Shown piece after piece: positions 47,053 through 58,183 of a stretch of DNA of 64,000 bases. The DNA is taken from positions 1,426,001 to 1,490,000 of the forward strand of contig OZ251233.1 in assembly GCA_965240325.2 (NCBI GenBank), in the 5' to 3' direction. This DNA comes from Rebecca billardiae RCC1528. Taxonomy: Eukaryota > Haptophyta. Numbering within the stretch: the stretch's first letter is position 1; each line of letters begins with the position of its first letter. The notes under the pieces are model-generated. The model had not been told where the DNA came from. It worked only from the letters and a program-made list of their open reading frames with translations, and made no database searches. The position numbers were made by a program, and so were the translations under genes.

Positions 47053-48128
47053 CACCAAGGGTGGTCAGGGTCGCCGACTCCAGCGGAGCCCGGCGCCGGA
47101 ACTTCACTCCCAGATCTTTGGAGCGGAGCGGCGCGCGGGGCCGCCGCCGCTGTGGCGGGCCGCTCGGGGCGTGCACGGCGTGGGCTCGTGCGGCCGCTGC
47201 CGCGCACGCCGAGTGATCTGGCGCGGGCTCGCGGCTTGTTGATGGCCTCGCGCGCCGCAGCGCGCCGCGCGCCTTGCCTGGCTTCGCCGTTCTCGCGCCT
47301 CGGCCACCGTGCACGCATGCGACGCCAAACCGCAAGCTCGGCACACCTCTGAGCCGAGCGTGCAGGTGCCTTGCGCAACGCGACGCGGGCATTGCCGCCG
47401 GGCGATGTAGTCGTAGTGTGAGCACGCGCCGTGAAGCCTCAGCGCGGATCGAGAGCAATGAAATGTTGCTGCTTACGCGCGTGGACCGTCTGTTCGCTGA
47501 CCACTGCTCAAAGCTTGACGACTGACTCTCTTGCCGGGGCAATCGTCACGTCGCATCGTCACGCAAGGCCCACACGCACGTCGTGATGACGTATGTCTTC
47601 TTGGCTATAGCGCTCGACTAGTCTTCACGAGTCTCAGCGTCGCGATCGCCCTTCGTTGAACGGACATGTCCATCGGAGGTTGGTGCGCCAGCAGTTGTCG
47701 ACAGCTGACCGAGGCGTCAAAGACACTCTCGGTCCGCGTTGACGCTTCACGGCGCGCGCTCACACTACGACTACATCGCCCGGCGGCAATGCCCGCGTCA
47801 CGTCGCGCAAGGCACCTGCACGCTCGGCTCAGAGGTGTGCCGAGCTTGCGGTTTGGCGTCGCATGCGTGCACGGTGGCCGAGGCGCGAGAACGGCGAAGC
47901 CAGGCAAGGCGCGCGGCGCGCTGCGGCGCGCGAGGCCATCAACAAGCCGCGAGCCCGCGCCAGATCACTCGGCGTGCGCGGCAGCGGCCGCACGAGCCCA
48001 CGCCGTGCACGCCCCGAGCGGCCCGCCACAGCGGCGGCGGCCCCGCGCGCCGCTCCGCTCCAAAGATCTGGGAGTGAAGTTCCGGCGCCGGGCTCCGCTG
48101 GAGTCGGCGACCCTGACCACCCTTGGTG
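47053..48128. repeat. Large inverted repeat, ~396-bp arms
   Basis: Bases 47053-47448 reappear reverse-complemented at 47732-48128 with a ~283-bp unique spacer. Outer ends match as CACCAAGGGTGGTCAGG against its complement ending at 48128; inner ends match around GCGCCGTGAAGC. Arms are nearly identical, with a few mismatches at the inner ends. Arg/Ala-rich frames appear in both arms only because the DNA is the same. A fold-back or terminal-inverted-repeat element, or an inverted duplication, would explain it. No transposase is seen in the spacer. Confidence 0.85.
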
Positions 48129-48542
48129 ACACATTGAACATGGTCCGCCTCCGCCGTTCGTCACCCGGTGTTTGGCCCTCCACTCATTATTCAGTCATTC
48201 TATGATTTCACAAATACGCCGTTCCATAGTAGTAAAGTATGTTACGACAAACAATTATGGTAGGTTTGAAGCAGATGAGTTGTCAATCAACGAGATACTC
48301 ATGTCATGATCATTATCATGATCATATCTGAGATCGCGTGCTCACCCGCGCGGAAAATTAATTTCAGTACTATAGTTTCGTAATATTGACGACGCGCGAC
48401 GACGTCGAAGCGCCATTTAGGCTCGCTGTCGTACGTCTCCGCTAGTCCGCTCGCCAGTGGCAGGCGAGTCTCGCCGGGGCAAGGGCCGTCGTAGCCGGGG
48501 TAGCTCTGGGCCAGGGAGTCGGCCACGGGAACTCGTGGAGTC

Positions 48543-51256
48543 ATGTCAACGCCAGTGGCGCCGTGGCCGCGTCGCCCGTCTGCTCTCGACGCGGAGACGG
48601 AGCGCGTCGTCGATTCCAACTCCCGCCTCTCGGACTGGGAGGTGTTCGAGGACGTGCGCCCCGCCGAGCTCACGCCCTGGGGCCGCTTCAAGGATGCCAA
48701 CGTCGAGGCGAGCTACCGCCGCGATCTGCGCGCGTCGCTGACGCTCGGGCTGATCCGCGTCAGCGTGTTCATCTCGTCCCTCGCGGCGTTGATTCACGTG
48801 GTTTCGATCACGCGGAACAGGGGCGCCATCTCGCTCTACGACCTGGTCGGCCTGATCTTCATCGGCTGGACCGTCCTCTTTGTCGCGCTCGTACACGCGG
48901 CGCGCCGCACGACGCGCGTGCCTCTCGACCTGATCGAGGCGGCGGCGGTCGTGTGGTTCACGACGGTGCTGGCCAAGCTCACGACGCTCTTCCCGTCGCG
49001 GCTCGACGCGCTCGAGGCGGGCACCCTGGACTCCGCCGAGGGCCCGCCCGCCCTCGGCATCCTGCTGCGCGCGTGCACCGTGATGATCATCTCCACGCTG
49101 TTCACGACGCTGCAGCTGCCGCACGCCGTGTGCCTCTACCTGTGCGCGGTGGTGGCGACGGCGGCGGGCGAGGTGCTGCTGCCGATGACGCACTCGTCAA
49201 CCGCGATGCAGGACCTCGGCCTCGTCGTCCTCCTCTCCTTCGCCGTCTCCGGCGCCACGCTCCACCGGCACCGCGTCGAGAGGCAGGAGTGGCACCACCG
49301 GCACGCAATCATCTCCGCGGCCAGGGAGTGGCGCGCGACCAAGCGCGCGGAGCTCGAGGCGCTGGCGCGCGCGCACGAGGCGGAGGTGGCGACGCAGGCG
49401 CGCGCCAAGTTGATCCGCGTCGTGATGCACGACCTGCGCTCGCCGCTGCTCGCCGTGCGCAACATGGCCGACGCGCTCGCCGACCTCGCGCCCGACACGC
49501 GGCTGGCCGACCCGTTCGTGCGGCGGTGCACGAGCGCGCTGCACACGTGCACGACGCTGATGGAGCAGATCGTGAGCGACATGCTCGACTTCGAGCGGAT
49601 CGACTCGGGGCGCATGTCCCTCGCCCGCGCCCCCTTCGCCATCGCGCAGCTCCTCTCCGACGCCGAGCTCGCCTTCGCCTCGCTCGCCGGCTCGCAGGGT
49701 GTCGAGCTCACCTTTGAGCCGCTGCCGCCCGAGCTCGCCTCGGCCGTGCTCGTCGGCGACGAGCGCCGGCTGCTGCAGTGCCTGAGCAACGGGCTGAGCA
49801 ACGCGAGCAAGGCGCGCGCGCGCGCGCGGCGCGCGGCGCAGCCGGCGCGGCCACGCGTCGCACTGCGCCCCCGCTCCACGCCGACCGCACAGCGCGCGCA
49901 TGCGCTCACCACCACCACCCGTCGCTGCGGCCCCGCTGCATCCGCTACCCCGTCGGCGTGCGCGCGCACGCAGTTCACGGAGCGTGGCGGCCAGATCCAC
50001 GTGCACGTCACGTCGGGCGAGCGACGCACCTCTGCGTCCGGCGACGTGCTCGAGTGCGTCGTGATCTCTGTCGAGGACGACGGGATCGGCCTCGCACCCG
50101 ACGAGCTCATGCTGCTGCGCTCGGGCGACGTTTTCCAGCAGGTGCGCGGCGCGGCGCGCGCGGCAGAGCGACTCGGGCGGACGGAGAGTGCATGCTGCGT
50201 GCATGTGTGTTTGCTCAGTACATCCATGTCTGCTGCTCGGTGGGGCGGGGCATCCGGGCACGCTGCGCTGGCGCTGCTAGGCATCGCGGCCTGCGCGCGC
50301 GCACAAGCACGTTGTCGCGCCTCGCCTCATCACCACTCGCGCGCGCGGTGCCCATGTCGCGCGTGCCACCGGCGCGGCGGCAGGTGGGCCGGGGCCAGCT
50401 GCAGGGCAACGGCGGCACCGGGCTCGGCCTCAACATCGTGCGGCAGATCCTGCTGCTGCACGACGACTCGCAGCTGCACATGAGCTCCGACGGGCTCGGC
50501 TGCGGCACTCGCTTCCAGATGCGGCTCTACTTGCCGAGCGCTGGGGGGAACGAGGCGGCGCAGGTGCGCTCGCGGTACATGTCTGCCAAGACGCTGGCGC
50601 TCGCGAGCGAGGGCGAGGCGACGCGCCTCGCGAGGGAGGACTCCTCGCGCGCGTCGTCGCGCAGAGACTCGTCGCGCAGGGGCTCGACGCGCGCGACGCC
50701 TTCTGCCGGCGCGTCGCCCGCCGTCGGCGCGCGGCCCGTGCGCGCCGTGCTGCACAGCCTTGACAAAGGCGACGCCGGGCCTGCCGACGGGCCCGCGGGG
50801 CCGGCCGCACCCGGCGGGCGCGCGGTGGCCTGCTTGCACGTCGAGGACGACCTGATGCTGCAGATGACGCTGGGGGTGCGGCTCTTCGGCGCGCCGGGCA
50901 TCGAGTGCGACGTGGCGGGCGACGGGCGCGAGGCGCTCGAGCTCGTCGCGCGCCGCGCCGCCGAGGGCCGCCCCGCGTACGACCTGGTGGTGCTGGACAA
51001 CCAGATGCCGCACATGGGCGGCGTGGCGGCGGCGAGGGAGCTGCGCGCGGGCGGCTTCGGCGGCACGATCATCGGCATGACCGGCGACCCCGTCGGCAGC
51101 CCGGACCGCGAGGAGTTCGCGGCGGCCGGCCTGACGCACTGCGTGGACAAGACCCCCGACGGGATGGCCATCATCGCCGACGAGATCCAGCAGCGGCTCG
51201 TCGCCATCGGGCTCGCGCTGCCGGCACCGACGCCGCTGGGGCCGGCAGCGGAATGA
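48543..51256 (+). CDS. Membrane hybrid histidine kinase with receiver domain
   Basis: Exons 48543-49811, 49974-50141 and 50384-51256 give 769 residues; both introns are phase 0, the first GC-AG. About six membrane helices (residues ~75-240, for example LIRVSVFISSLAALIHVV and YDLVGLIFIGWTVLFVALVH) form the sensor. The dimerisation/phosphoacceptor domain has VMHDLRSPL with His296. The ATPase domain has N-box LSNGLSNASK, G1 DDGIGL and G2 GNGGTGLGLN. A Ser/Arg linker leads to a receiver with acidic pair VEDD, phosphoacceptor Asp684 in LVVLDNQMP, a Thr in IGMTGDP and Lys in CVDKTPD. All key catalytic residues appear present. The signal sensed is unknown. Phosphotransfer from His296 to Asp684 and on to a separate HPt protein is the expected route. 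Confidence 0.88.
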
Positions 51257-52871
51257 CGTGTGCGGCGGGCCGTACGGGCGAGCGGGCACCAGGCTGCCTG
51301 CCATCCGCATCATGCCAGGTGCCTGGGCAACGGTCCGCAGCCGTGCCGGCCATGCCCAGGCGTCCAAGTCGTCCGGCATCCCATTAACGCACGCGGTGCC
51401 ACCTCTGACAACTACTACTATCGTGAACTACCGCTGCCCAGCCCCGGCCACAGACGACTACTAGCTATTGGAGCTGAGCAGGTTCACAACTGCTGACCGG
51501 ATGCTAAGACCCGCAATGTGAATGAGTCAATCATCAGCAATGACCTCGTCACAGCAATATAATAATGCGGCCTGTCGCCTATTGGGAGAGCGGGCCCGGG
51601 GTAGCGGACTCGCGGTGGGCCGTGCTGCCGCAATCTGTCAGTGTCTGTGCAACGGTACAGCGATTCGCCCGCGGACTGCCGCAGTACTACAGCATGAGTG
51701 TCTGACGACTGGTTGGCGAGTGCGTCACACCACGTTCCGGATGCCTCGCACCAGGATTCTGACGCGCGTTCGGACTCGGAGCCGGCCCACAGACCGAGTT
51801 CAGGTCGGTCGTGCACGGACCCTCGGGCCGCGCTGCGTCAGCGTGCGCGCTGGACCGCGTGGTGCGGTGGTGCCAACCACCATATTGGCGCGCGAATTCG
51901 AGCATGCGAAATATCTTGCATAGACGACAGTCGCCTGTCGGCTTTGGGTCGCGCGGAGCAGTGAGTGCGACCGCGCGCCAAGCGCCCAGCTGCAGCGCGC
52001 CGCGTCACGGCCTCAACTGGCCAATGCAGCCGCATCTGGTCCCATGAGCCTAGCAATGGACTGAGGCTCCGATTCTGCCGAGCGCGAACTCGTGCATAGA
52101 CCGAGACAATAGTCGGCTGTCGGCTTTGGTCCGCGCGGAGCAGTGAGTGCGACCGCGCGCCAAGCGCCCAGCTGCGCAACGGCCTCAACGAATGCAACTA
52201 TCTGGTCCCGCAAGCAAGGCCAAGCAGCGGTCGGTCGACCGAGGCTCATTCCGAACCGCACCGGCACCCTTCGTGAAACATTGCGGCGGTCGAGCGATTG
52301 GCAGGGGCGTGGCCGCATCGTATCGAGTGCACGTCGCGCTCAGGCGTCTGCTCACTGCACACGCGCTGTGTTCGCGCAGCTCGAGCACTGTGCCTCGTCG
52401 TTCGCGACCGCAGGTCCGTGACTGTCGTTCGTTGCACTCCGTGAAACGCGCGCACGAGGGGTTCTTGAGACGCGCCGAGCGGCAAGTAGGCGGTCGACCA
52501 GTCGTGCAGGGGCGTGACCGCATCATCTTTCGCGCGTGTCGCGCTCAGGCGCCTGCTCACTCCGCACGTACTGTGTCACCGCGCGGCTTGGCGGTCTGTG
52601 CGGAGACGTGCGGTGATTGGTTGATTGATGCCGCGGATCGTGACATCGGCCGGCTAGCGGCGAGCTCGGCGGGCGAGAGACGCAATCAGAGCTTGGCGCG
52701 AGGCAAGAAGCGCGCGACGGCCATGCACTGCGCCGCGGACGCGCCTCCCCCCGACGGGCATCGTGGCCACAGCAGCCCGGGTGCGCGCCTCACGGCGGAG
52801 CCCTGCGGCGGCTGCGGCTTGAGGAGCTGCATGCGGCCCCGTTGCGCTCGAGACGCGTCGCGACACGACTC
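51257..52871. other. Interval with diverged direct repeats
   Basis: No gene recognised. It contains two pairs of direct repeats: 51918-52043 with 52093-52209 (sharing GCATAGAC..., GCGCGGAGCAGTGAGTGCGA and CATCTGGTCCC-like ends), and about 52300-52375 with 52505-52575 (sharing GTCGCGCTCAGGCG, about 205 bp apart). Open frames through here are long only because of composition. Confidence 0.55.
51918..52209. repeat. Direct repeat pair, ~120 bp
   Basis: Copy 1 at 51918-52043 and copy 2 at 52093-52209 share GCGCGGAGCAGTGAGTGCGA, GCGCCAAGCGCCCAGCTG and ends in CTGGTCCC. Small indels distinguish them. The function is unknown. Confidence 0.8.
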
Positions 52872-53333
52872 GGGGCGATGGCCGACGCGACGGGAGTGGT
52901 GGGTTTGGCAGTCCGCGGCGGTTATCGCGTTATGACTGCCGCGTCGCTGCTCCGCCGCCGCCCGTGCCCCTCCCCGCTAGGTGGGCGTATACCTGGCCGG
53001 ACGCGGGCTCGGCGCTCGCAGCGGCATCGCCGGAGTGACCGCACGGTGACGAGATGTGAGTCGGAAGCAGCTCGCCTTTGCGGCGCGGGTACCAAGCGGA
53101 AAGTGAGCGTACCTGCAGGAGGGCCGACCCTCGGCGTGACAGGCGCACCTTCGGGGCCGGTCAGGGCAGCCCACGTCGTGCAGCCGACCGCTTCCGCCGC
53201 GACTGCCCCCCGGCGCACCCTGCCCCGGCCGACGCCTGAGCACAGCGGCCCCGCCCGGGCCCGGGGCCCCCGGGCGGCAGGCCGCGGCGGCGCCGGCACA
53301 CTCACGGACAGCCAGCGGCGCTCCTCCGCCTCC
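52872..53333. repeat. 462-bp dispersed repeat, copy 1
   Basis: This block recurs in the same orientation at 56823-57284 (offset 3,951 bp) with essentially no differences that I can see, from GGGGCGATGGCCGACGCGAC to GCTCCTCCGCCTCC. This copy lacks the 118-bp direct repeats found around the other copy. The open frame crossing both copies is Arg/Ala/Pro-rich and not recognisable. Confidence 0.85.
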
Positions 53334-54130
53334 TTCGCTCCCCGTTCCTCGTTGTCCCCCCCTGGCGTGGTGCGCGTGCATCACGCTCGAACTCTCACGA
53401 TGCTGCTTCGGCGTCCTTCTGCGGCGGCATCCGACGGTCGTGCGCACTGCGAGGCGGAGCGCGAGGTGCTGGGCACTGCCGTCCGTCGTGCTCCCTCCTC
53501 CTCATGGCCCACTGCTTTACTCGAGGGGAACGCTCAGCGCCTTCTGCTTCTCTCATCCGCTCGTGCGCGACCACGCTTGTGCTGGGTGTCCTTCTGAGGC
53601 GTCCGGTGGCCGGGCGCACATCGGGGACGCACATCGGGGTGGTAAGTGAGGTGCCGGTGCGCTGCCGTCCGTCGTGCGCGCTCCTCGCTCATCTCCACCT
53701 GCTTCGCTCGAGCGTGGGCGCGCTCGGCGCTGTCTGCCTCGCTCGCGCGCGAGCGCATTTTGGCGCTGGACGAGACTCGTGCGCATCCATGCTGCTTCTG
53801 CGTCCATCGGCAGCGTCCGGCGGCTGGGCGCACGGCGGGGCGGCGCCAGCGGGCGTGTGTCGGGCACGCTCCACGCTCCTCACCAGCTGCTGCGCGCTCG
53901 CGGGGGCGTACTCAACAACACGCTCCTCACCAGCTGCTGCGCGCTCGCGGGGGCGCGCTCAACAACACCTTCTGCCCTTCGTCCGAGCTGGAGCGCATGT
54001 CGGCGGCGCGGGCAGTGAGCGCACACATGCTACTTCGGCGTCCCGTTCTCGGCCATCTGTTGGGCGGCCGGCGGGGCGGCGCGTGAGGTGTCGTTGCGCT
54101 GTCGTCCGTCGGGCACACTCGTCGCTCATC
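53334..54130. repeat. Diverged tandem repeat block
   Basis: Words such as CCGTCCGTCGTGC, TGCTTCGCTCGAGCG, GCGTCC...GGCGGC and GGGCGCACGGCGGGG recur several times between 53400 and 54130 and again near 55650 and 55850. Two 48-bp tandem copies (CTCACCAGCTGCTGCGCGCT...) sit at about 53880 and 53928. The frames crossing it are Ala/Arg/Ser-rich with no family resemblance, so I treat it as non-coding repeats. Confidence 0.55.
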
Positions 54131-54358
54131 ACCTTCTACTTCGCTTGAGCGGAACCGCGCGCTTCATCACCTTCGATCTGCCCCCCGCTCGAGCGAGCGC
54201 GCTTCTTCGGCGCGGGCCCCTCGGGGCGCAACAGCGGAGCCGCGCGCGCTCCGCGTGTTCGCGCTCGCCGCACGCCGCTGCCGCGCTGCAAGCACGCCGC
54301 CGCCACTCGCCGCCGCACGACTCACCCTTCTCTACAGCTCGCCGTCGCTCACTCGCGC

Positions 54359-54437
54359 GTCTATCTGTCTATCTATCTGTCTATCTATCTGTCTATCTGT
54401 CTATCTGTCTATCTGTCTATCTGTCTATCTGTCTATC
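54359..54437. repeat. CTAT/CTGT microsatellite
   Basis: About 79 bp of alternating CTATCTGT/CTATCTAT units, immediately upstream of the 54490-55092 minisatellite. Confidence 0.93.
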
Positions 54438-54489
54438 CCTCGCGCGCGCGCCGATCATCATGCGCCGATCATCGTGTGCGCACCCTATC

Positions 54490-55092
54490 TTCTCCGCGCG
54501 TCACTTGCGCCTATCTCATCTCCGCGCGTTACTTGCGCCTACTATCTACTTCTCCGCGCGTTACTTGCGCCTGTCTCCGCGCGTCACTTGCGCCTATCTA
54601 CTTCTCCGCGCGTTACTTGCGCCTACTATATCTACTTCCCCACGCGTTACTTGCGCCTGTCTCCGCGCGTCACTTGCGCCTATACCTCCTCCGCGCGTTA
54701 CTTGCGCCTATACTATCTACTTCTCCGCGCGTTACTTGCGCCTGTCTCCGCGCGTTACTTGCGCCTACTATATCTTCTCCGCGCGTTTACTTGCGCCTAT
54801 CTTCTCCGCGCGTTACTTGCGCCTGTCTCCGCGCGTTACTTGCGCCTACTATATCTTCTCCGCGCGTTACTTGCGCCTATCTTCTCCGCGCGTTACTTGC
54901 GCCTGTCTCCGCGCGTTACTTGCGCCTACTATATCTTCTCCGCGCGTTTACTTGCGCCTATCTTCTCCGCGCGTTACTTGCGCCTGTCTCCGCGCGTTAC
55001 TTGCGCCTACTATATCTTCTCCGCGCGTTACTTGCGCCTATCTTCTCCGCGCGTTACTTGCGCCTATCTCCTCCGCGCGTTACTTGCGCCTA
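54490..55092. repeat. 22-copy minisatellite with CGCGTTACTTGCGCC core
   Basis: The core CCGCGCGTTACTTGCGCC occurs 22 times (some with CAC for TAC or an extra T). Spacers cycle among CTATCTTCT, CTGTCT and CTACTATATCTTCT, so that a larger unit of 80-81 bp recurs at about 54765, 54846, 54926 and 55006. The core has GCGC at both ends, forming a weak palindrome. Open frames such as ARYLRLSPRVTCAY are by-products. Confidence 0.93.
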
Positions 55093-55189
55093 TGTCCTCC
55101 GCGCCTATCGTCTCCGCGCGCATCTTCTCCGCGCGTCACTCGCACCTGTCTTCTCATGCGCGCGCGCCGATCATCATCATGTGCGCGCG

Positions 55190-56285
55190 CCGATCATCAC
55201 TTCGTGCTCAGCGTAACCATCGCATCATCATCCGGGTGCCGAGCGTGCCATCATCGCACACACCTTTCGGCGCGCTTACATGGGCGTACGTGGTGTCTGT
55301 GGCCGGGGCGTGGGGGACGACGTCGTCGGCGGGCTGGCGTTGATACCCGCGCGCGCCGATCATCATTCGTGCTCCGCGCAACCATCATCATCATTCGGGT
55401 GCCGAGTGCGCCATCCTCGCGCGCACCTTTCGGCGCGCTTACATGGGTGTACGTGGTGTCTGTGGCCGGGGTGTCGGGGACGACGTTGTCGGCGGGCCGG
55501 CGTTGATACCTGCGCCGCGTGGCGGCTCTGGCGGATGCAGCTCTCGCCGGTCGGCTGCCACTGCAGCGGGGCGCGCGCGCTGCTGGGCGTTTTCGGGCGC
55601 GAAAAGCGACGTGGCCCGCTGGCCACCTGCGGCGCTTTCACCTGGCCTTGGTCTTCCTCGCTCGTCACCTTCTGCGTCGCTCGAGCGCGCACGCGCTCAT
55701 CGTCGTCAATCACCTCCTGTCTATCGCTCGAACCGCTGCTTTCCGTTCCGTTCCGTTTCTACGCGCGTTCCTTTCCTCACGCCGAGCGTGCCTGGCCCTT
55801 CCCGCCACGCGCCACGCGTTCCTCTCCCATTCCTGTGCCATCTTCCTCACTCATCACCTCCTGCTTCGCTCGAGCGCTCGAACGTGGTCGCGTTCATCGT
55901 CAATCGCCTTGTGCCTCTCGCGCGAGCCGTTGCGGCGAATTCGTCACGCGCGCGCATGGTCATGCGCGCGCGCCGATCATCGCGTGACGATCATCATGCG
56001 CGCGCACCGACCAGCGCCGATCATCATGCGCGCGCGCCGTCATGCGCGCGCGCCGAGTATCATGCGCCGTTTATCATGCGCGCGCTCCGATCCGCCCGCG
56101 CGTGCACCGCTCATCGTGCGCGCGCACCGATCGTCATTCGTGCGCCGCACGGCCATCACCATTCGCGCACCGTGCGCGTCACCTCGCACGCCCCTTTTCG
56201 GCGCGCTTTCACGGGCGCTCGTGCGGTCTGCAGGCGCGTGGTTGACGACGTTGTCGGCAAGCCGACGTCGATACCTGCGCCTCAT
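55190..56285. repeat. ~163-bp repeat, two tandem copies plus a diverged third
   Basis: Copies at about 55190-55350 and 55355-55515 share CATCATCATTCGGGTGCCGA-like starts, CACCTTTCGGCGCGCTTACA, GTACGTGGTGTCTGTGGCCG and end GGCGTTGATACC. A more diverged copy lies at about 56130-56285 (CTTTTCGGCGCGCTTTCACG, GTTGACGACGTTGTCGGC, GTCGATACCTGCGC). The intervening DNA is repeat-like, with many GCGCGCGCCGATCATCATG words. Confidence 0.75.
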
Positions 56286-56701
56286 GTCGGCTCGGGTGTG
56301 TTCCGCGACGGCTCGGGCGCATGCGCTCTCGCCGGCCGGCGGCGGCGGCGGCGGTGCGCGCGTGCTGCTGGGCGGTTTCGTCGGGCAAGTGGACGGCGTG
56401 GCCTGCGGGTCACCTGCAGCGCTTCGCCTGGCCTGTGCCGGCGCGCGACGACGGGCGGGTTACGCCAGTGGTCCTGTGGTCCGCCGGTCGCTGCGGGCTC
56501 TCGGCGACCTCTGGCAGGGGCTGAGCGCTGGGGGGGAGGGGGGGGGGGCACCCAGTCCGCCGCTCCGCGGCCTCACACCGGCGGCGTGCGGCGTGGTGGT
56601 GGGCAGGGCGCTGCGCCTCTGGGGGTCGGGGCCGGGCCTGGCCTCGGCCGCGCCGGCCGACGCCGGCCACGCCGGCGTGGCGCCTGGCGCTGCGCCTCTT
56701 T

Positions 56702-57485
56702 GGGCGGGCGCTGCCTCGCCGCCCTGCCCCCCCCCGTGGCGACTGGCGGCCCCAGGCAACCCCTGCATCCGCCTATCGTAAACACCGGATCGCCAGAAGG
56801 AGCGCGACGCGCGCGCGGTTATGGGGCGATGGCCGACGCGACGGGAGTGGTGGGTTTGGCAGTCCGCGGCGGTTATCGCGTTATGACTGCCGCGTCGCTG
56901 CTCCGCCGCCGCCCGTGCCCCTCCCCGCTAGGTGGGCGTATACCTGGCCGGACGCGGGCTCGGCGCTCGCAGCGGCATCGCCGGAGTGACCGCACGGTGA
57001 CGAGATGTGAGTCGGAAGCAGCTCGCCTTTGCGGCGCGGGTACCAAGCGGAAAGTGAGCGTACCTGCAGGAGGGCCGACCCTCGGCGTGACAGGCGCACC
57101 TTCGGGGCCGGTCAGGGCAGCCCACGTCGTGCAGCCGACCGCTTCCGCCGCGACTGCCCCCCGGCGCACCCTGCCCCGGCCGACGCCTGAGCACAGCGGC
57201 CCCGCCCGGGCCCGGGGCCCCCGGGCGGCAGGCCGCGGCGGCGCCGGCACACTCACGGACAGCCAGCGGCGCTCCTCCGCCTCCCGCCCGCCCTCCCTGG
57301 CGTGGGATCGCCGCGCTGGGGTGGGTGCGGCTTGAGTCAGCGTCCACGGGGGGGGCGATGTGCTGCCGGGCGGGCGCTGCCTCGCCGCCCTGCCCCCCCC
57401 CGTGGCGACTGGCGGCCCCAGGCAACCCCTGCATCCGCCTATCGTAAACACCGGATCGCCAGAAGGAGCGCGACGCGCGCGCGGT
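56702..57485. mobile_element. 462-bp core between 118-bp direct repeats
   Basis: A 118-bp sequence at 56702-56819 (GGGCGGGCGCTGCCTCGCCG ... to GCGCGCGGT) is repeated directly at 57368-57485 (offset 666). Between them lies the second copy of the 462-bp repeat (56823-57284) and a short unique stretch (57285-57367). The layout resembles a small terminal-direct-repeat element without coding capacity. A chance tandem duplication involving the 462-bp repeat is the alternative. No primer-binding site or polypurine tract was identified. Confidence 0.5.
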
Positions 57486-57867
57486 CATCAGCTCTCAAAG
57501 AGCTGGCGAGCTTGGGCTTCGTATATGTATTCTGCTTCTCTTTGATGCGCCTCTTCGATTTTCGCGTAATGCGGTCCGGTGCCGTCTCGATTGTTGGCGG
57601 TTCACATTCCAATCGTTTTCGTTTGCGCCCGATCTCTGGCTGCTCGAATCCTCGTCAAGAATTCGAATCGTGTATCTGAAACGCGACATTTTTCTAGTAG
57701 AAGTCGAAGTTTGTAAATAACGAGGCCAGCCGATATCCGGACAAACTCCTTGGACCAGTATGCGCCGCCATCGTGATTCGCGCTCGCGGGTTTGGTACAC
57801 GGGCCCTCCGGGCCCGCATTATATTATAACGTACCGCGCGCGCGAAATCGTCGCCGCCATCGGCATC

Positions 57868-57871
<4 letters not shown>

Positions 57872-57961
<90 letters not shown>
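57872..57961. repeat. TA microsatellite, ~45 units
   Basis: Uninterrupted TA run of about 90 bp in an AT-richer island that starts near 57490. The Ile/Tyr frames on both strands are artefacts of this run. Confidence 0.97.
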
Positions 57962-57963
<2 letters not shown>

Positions 57964-58183
57964 GATGATCGAATGCTGACGAATGCCGGCGGAGGCGGAA
58001 TGGCATCATCAGTGATGATCAACTACTATCAGCAAGCGTCACGGGCGCGCCGTGGCCACTTGGCACTTCTGATATATCGATGGGATGATGGGGTGACTGA
58101 CTCGCGTGATCGGATTGCTTGGCCGTGCTCGGACGAGCAGGCACCTTTTCCGCTGCAGGGAGACCGCGGGTTCGAGGCACGTC

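Noticed and set aside
46831-48205. Arg-rich frames duplicated in both arms of the inverted repeat
   Set aside because: They mirror each other because the DNA arms are identical; no start context, motif or splice structure supports them.
48546-51379. Long antisense frames across the histidine kinase (up to 382 residues)
   Set aside because: Shadows of a gene with complete kinase and receiver motifs on the plus strand.
54088-55506. Frames of 472 and 362 residues reading RYLRLSPRVTCAY repeats
   Set aside because: Translation of the minisatellite and microsatellite; no non-repeat domain on either side.
55443-57335. 630-residue plus-strand frame shared in part with 52842-53597
   Set aside because: The shared peptide reflects the 462-bp DNA repeat. 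The rest is Arg/Ala/Pro-rich without motifs.
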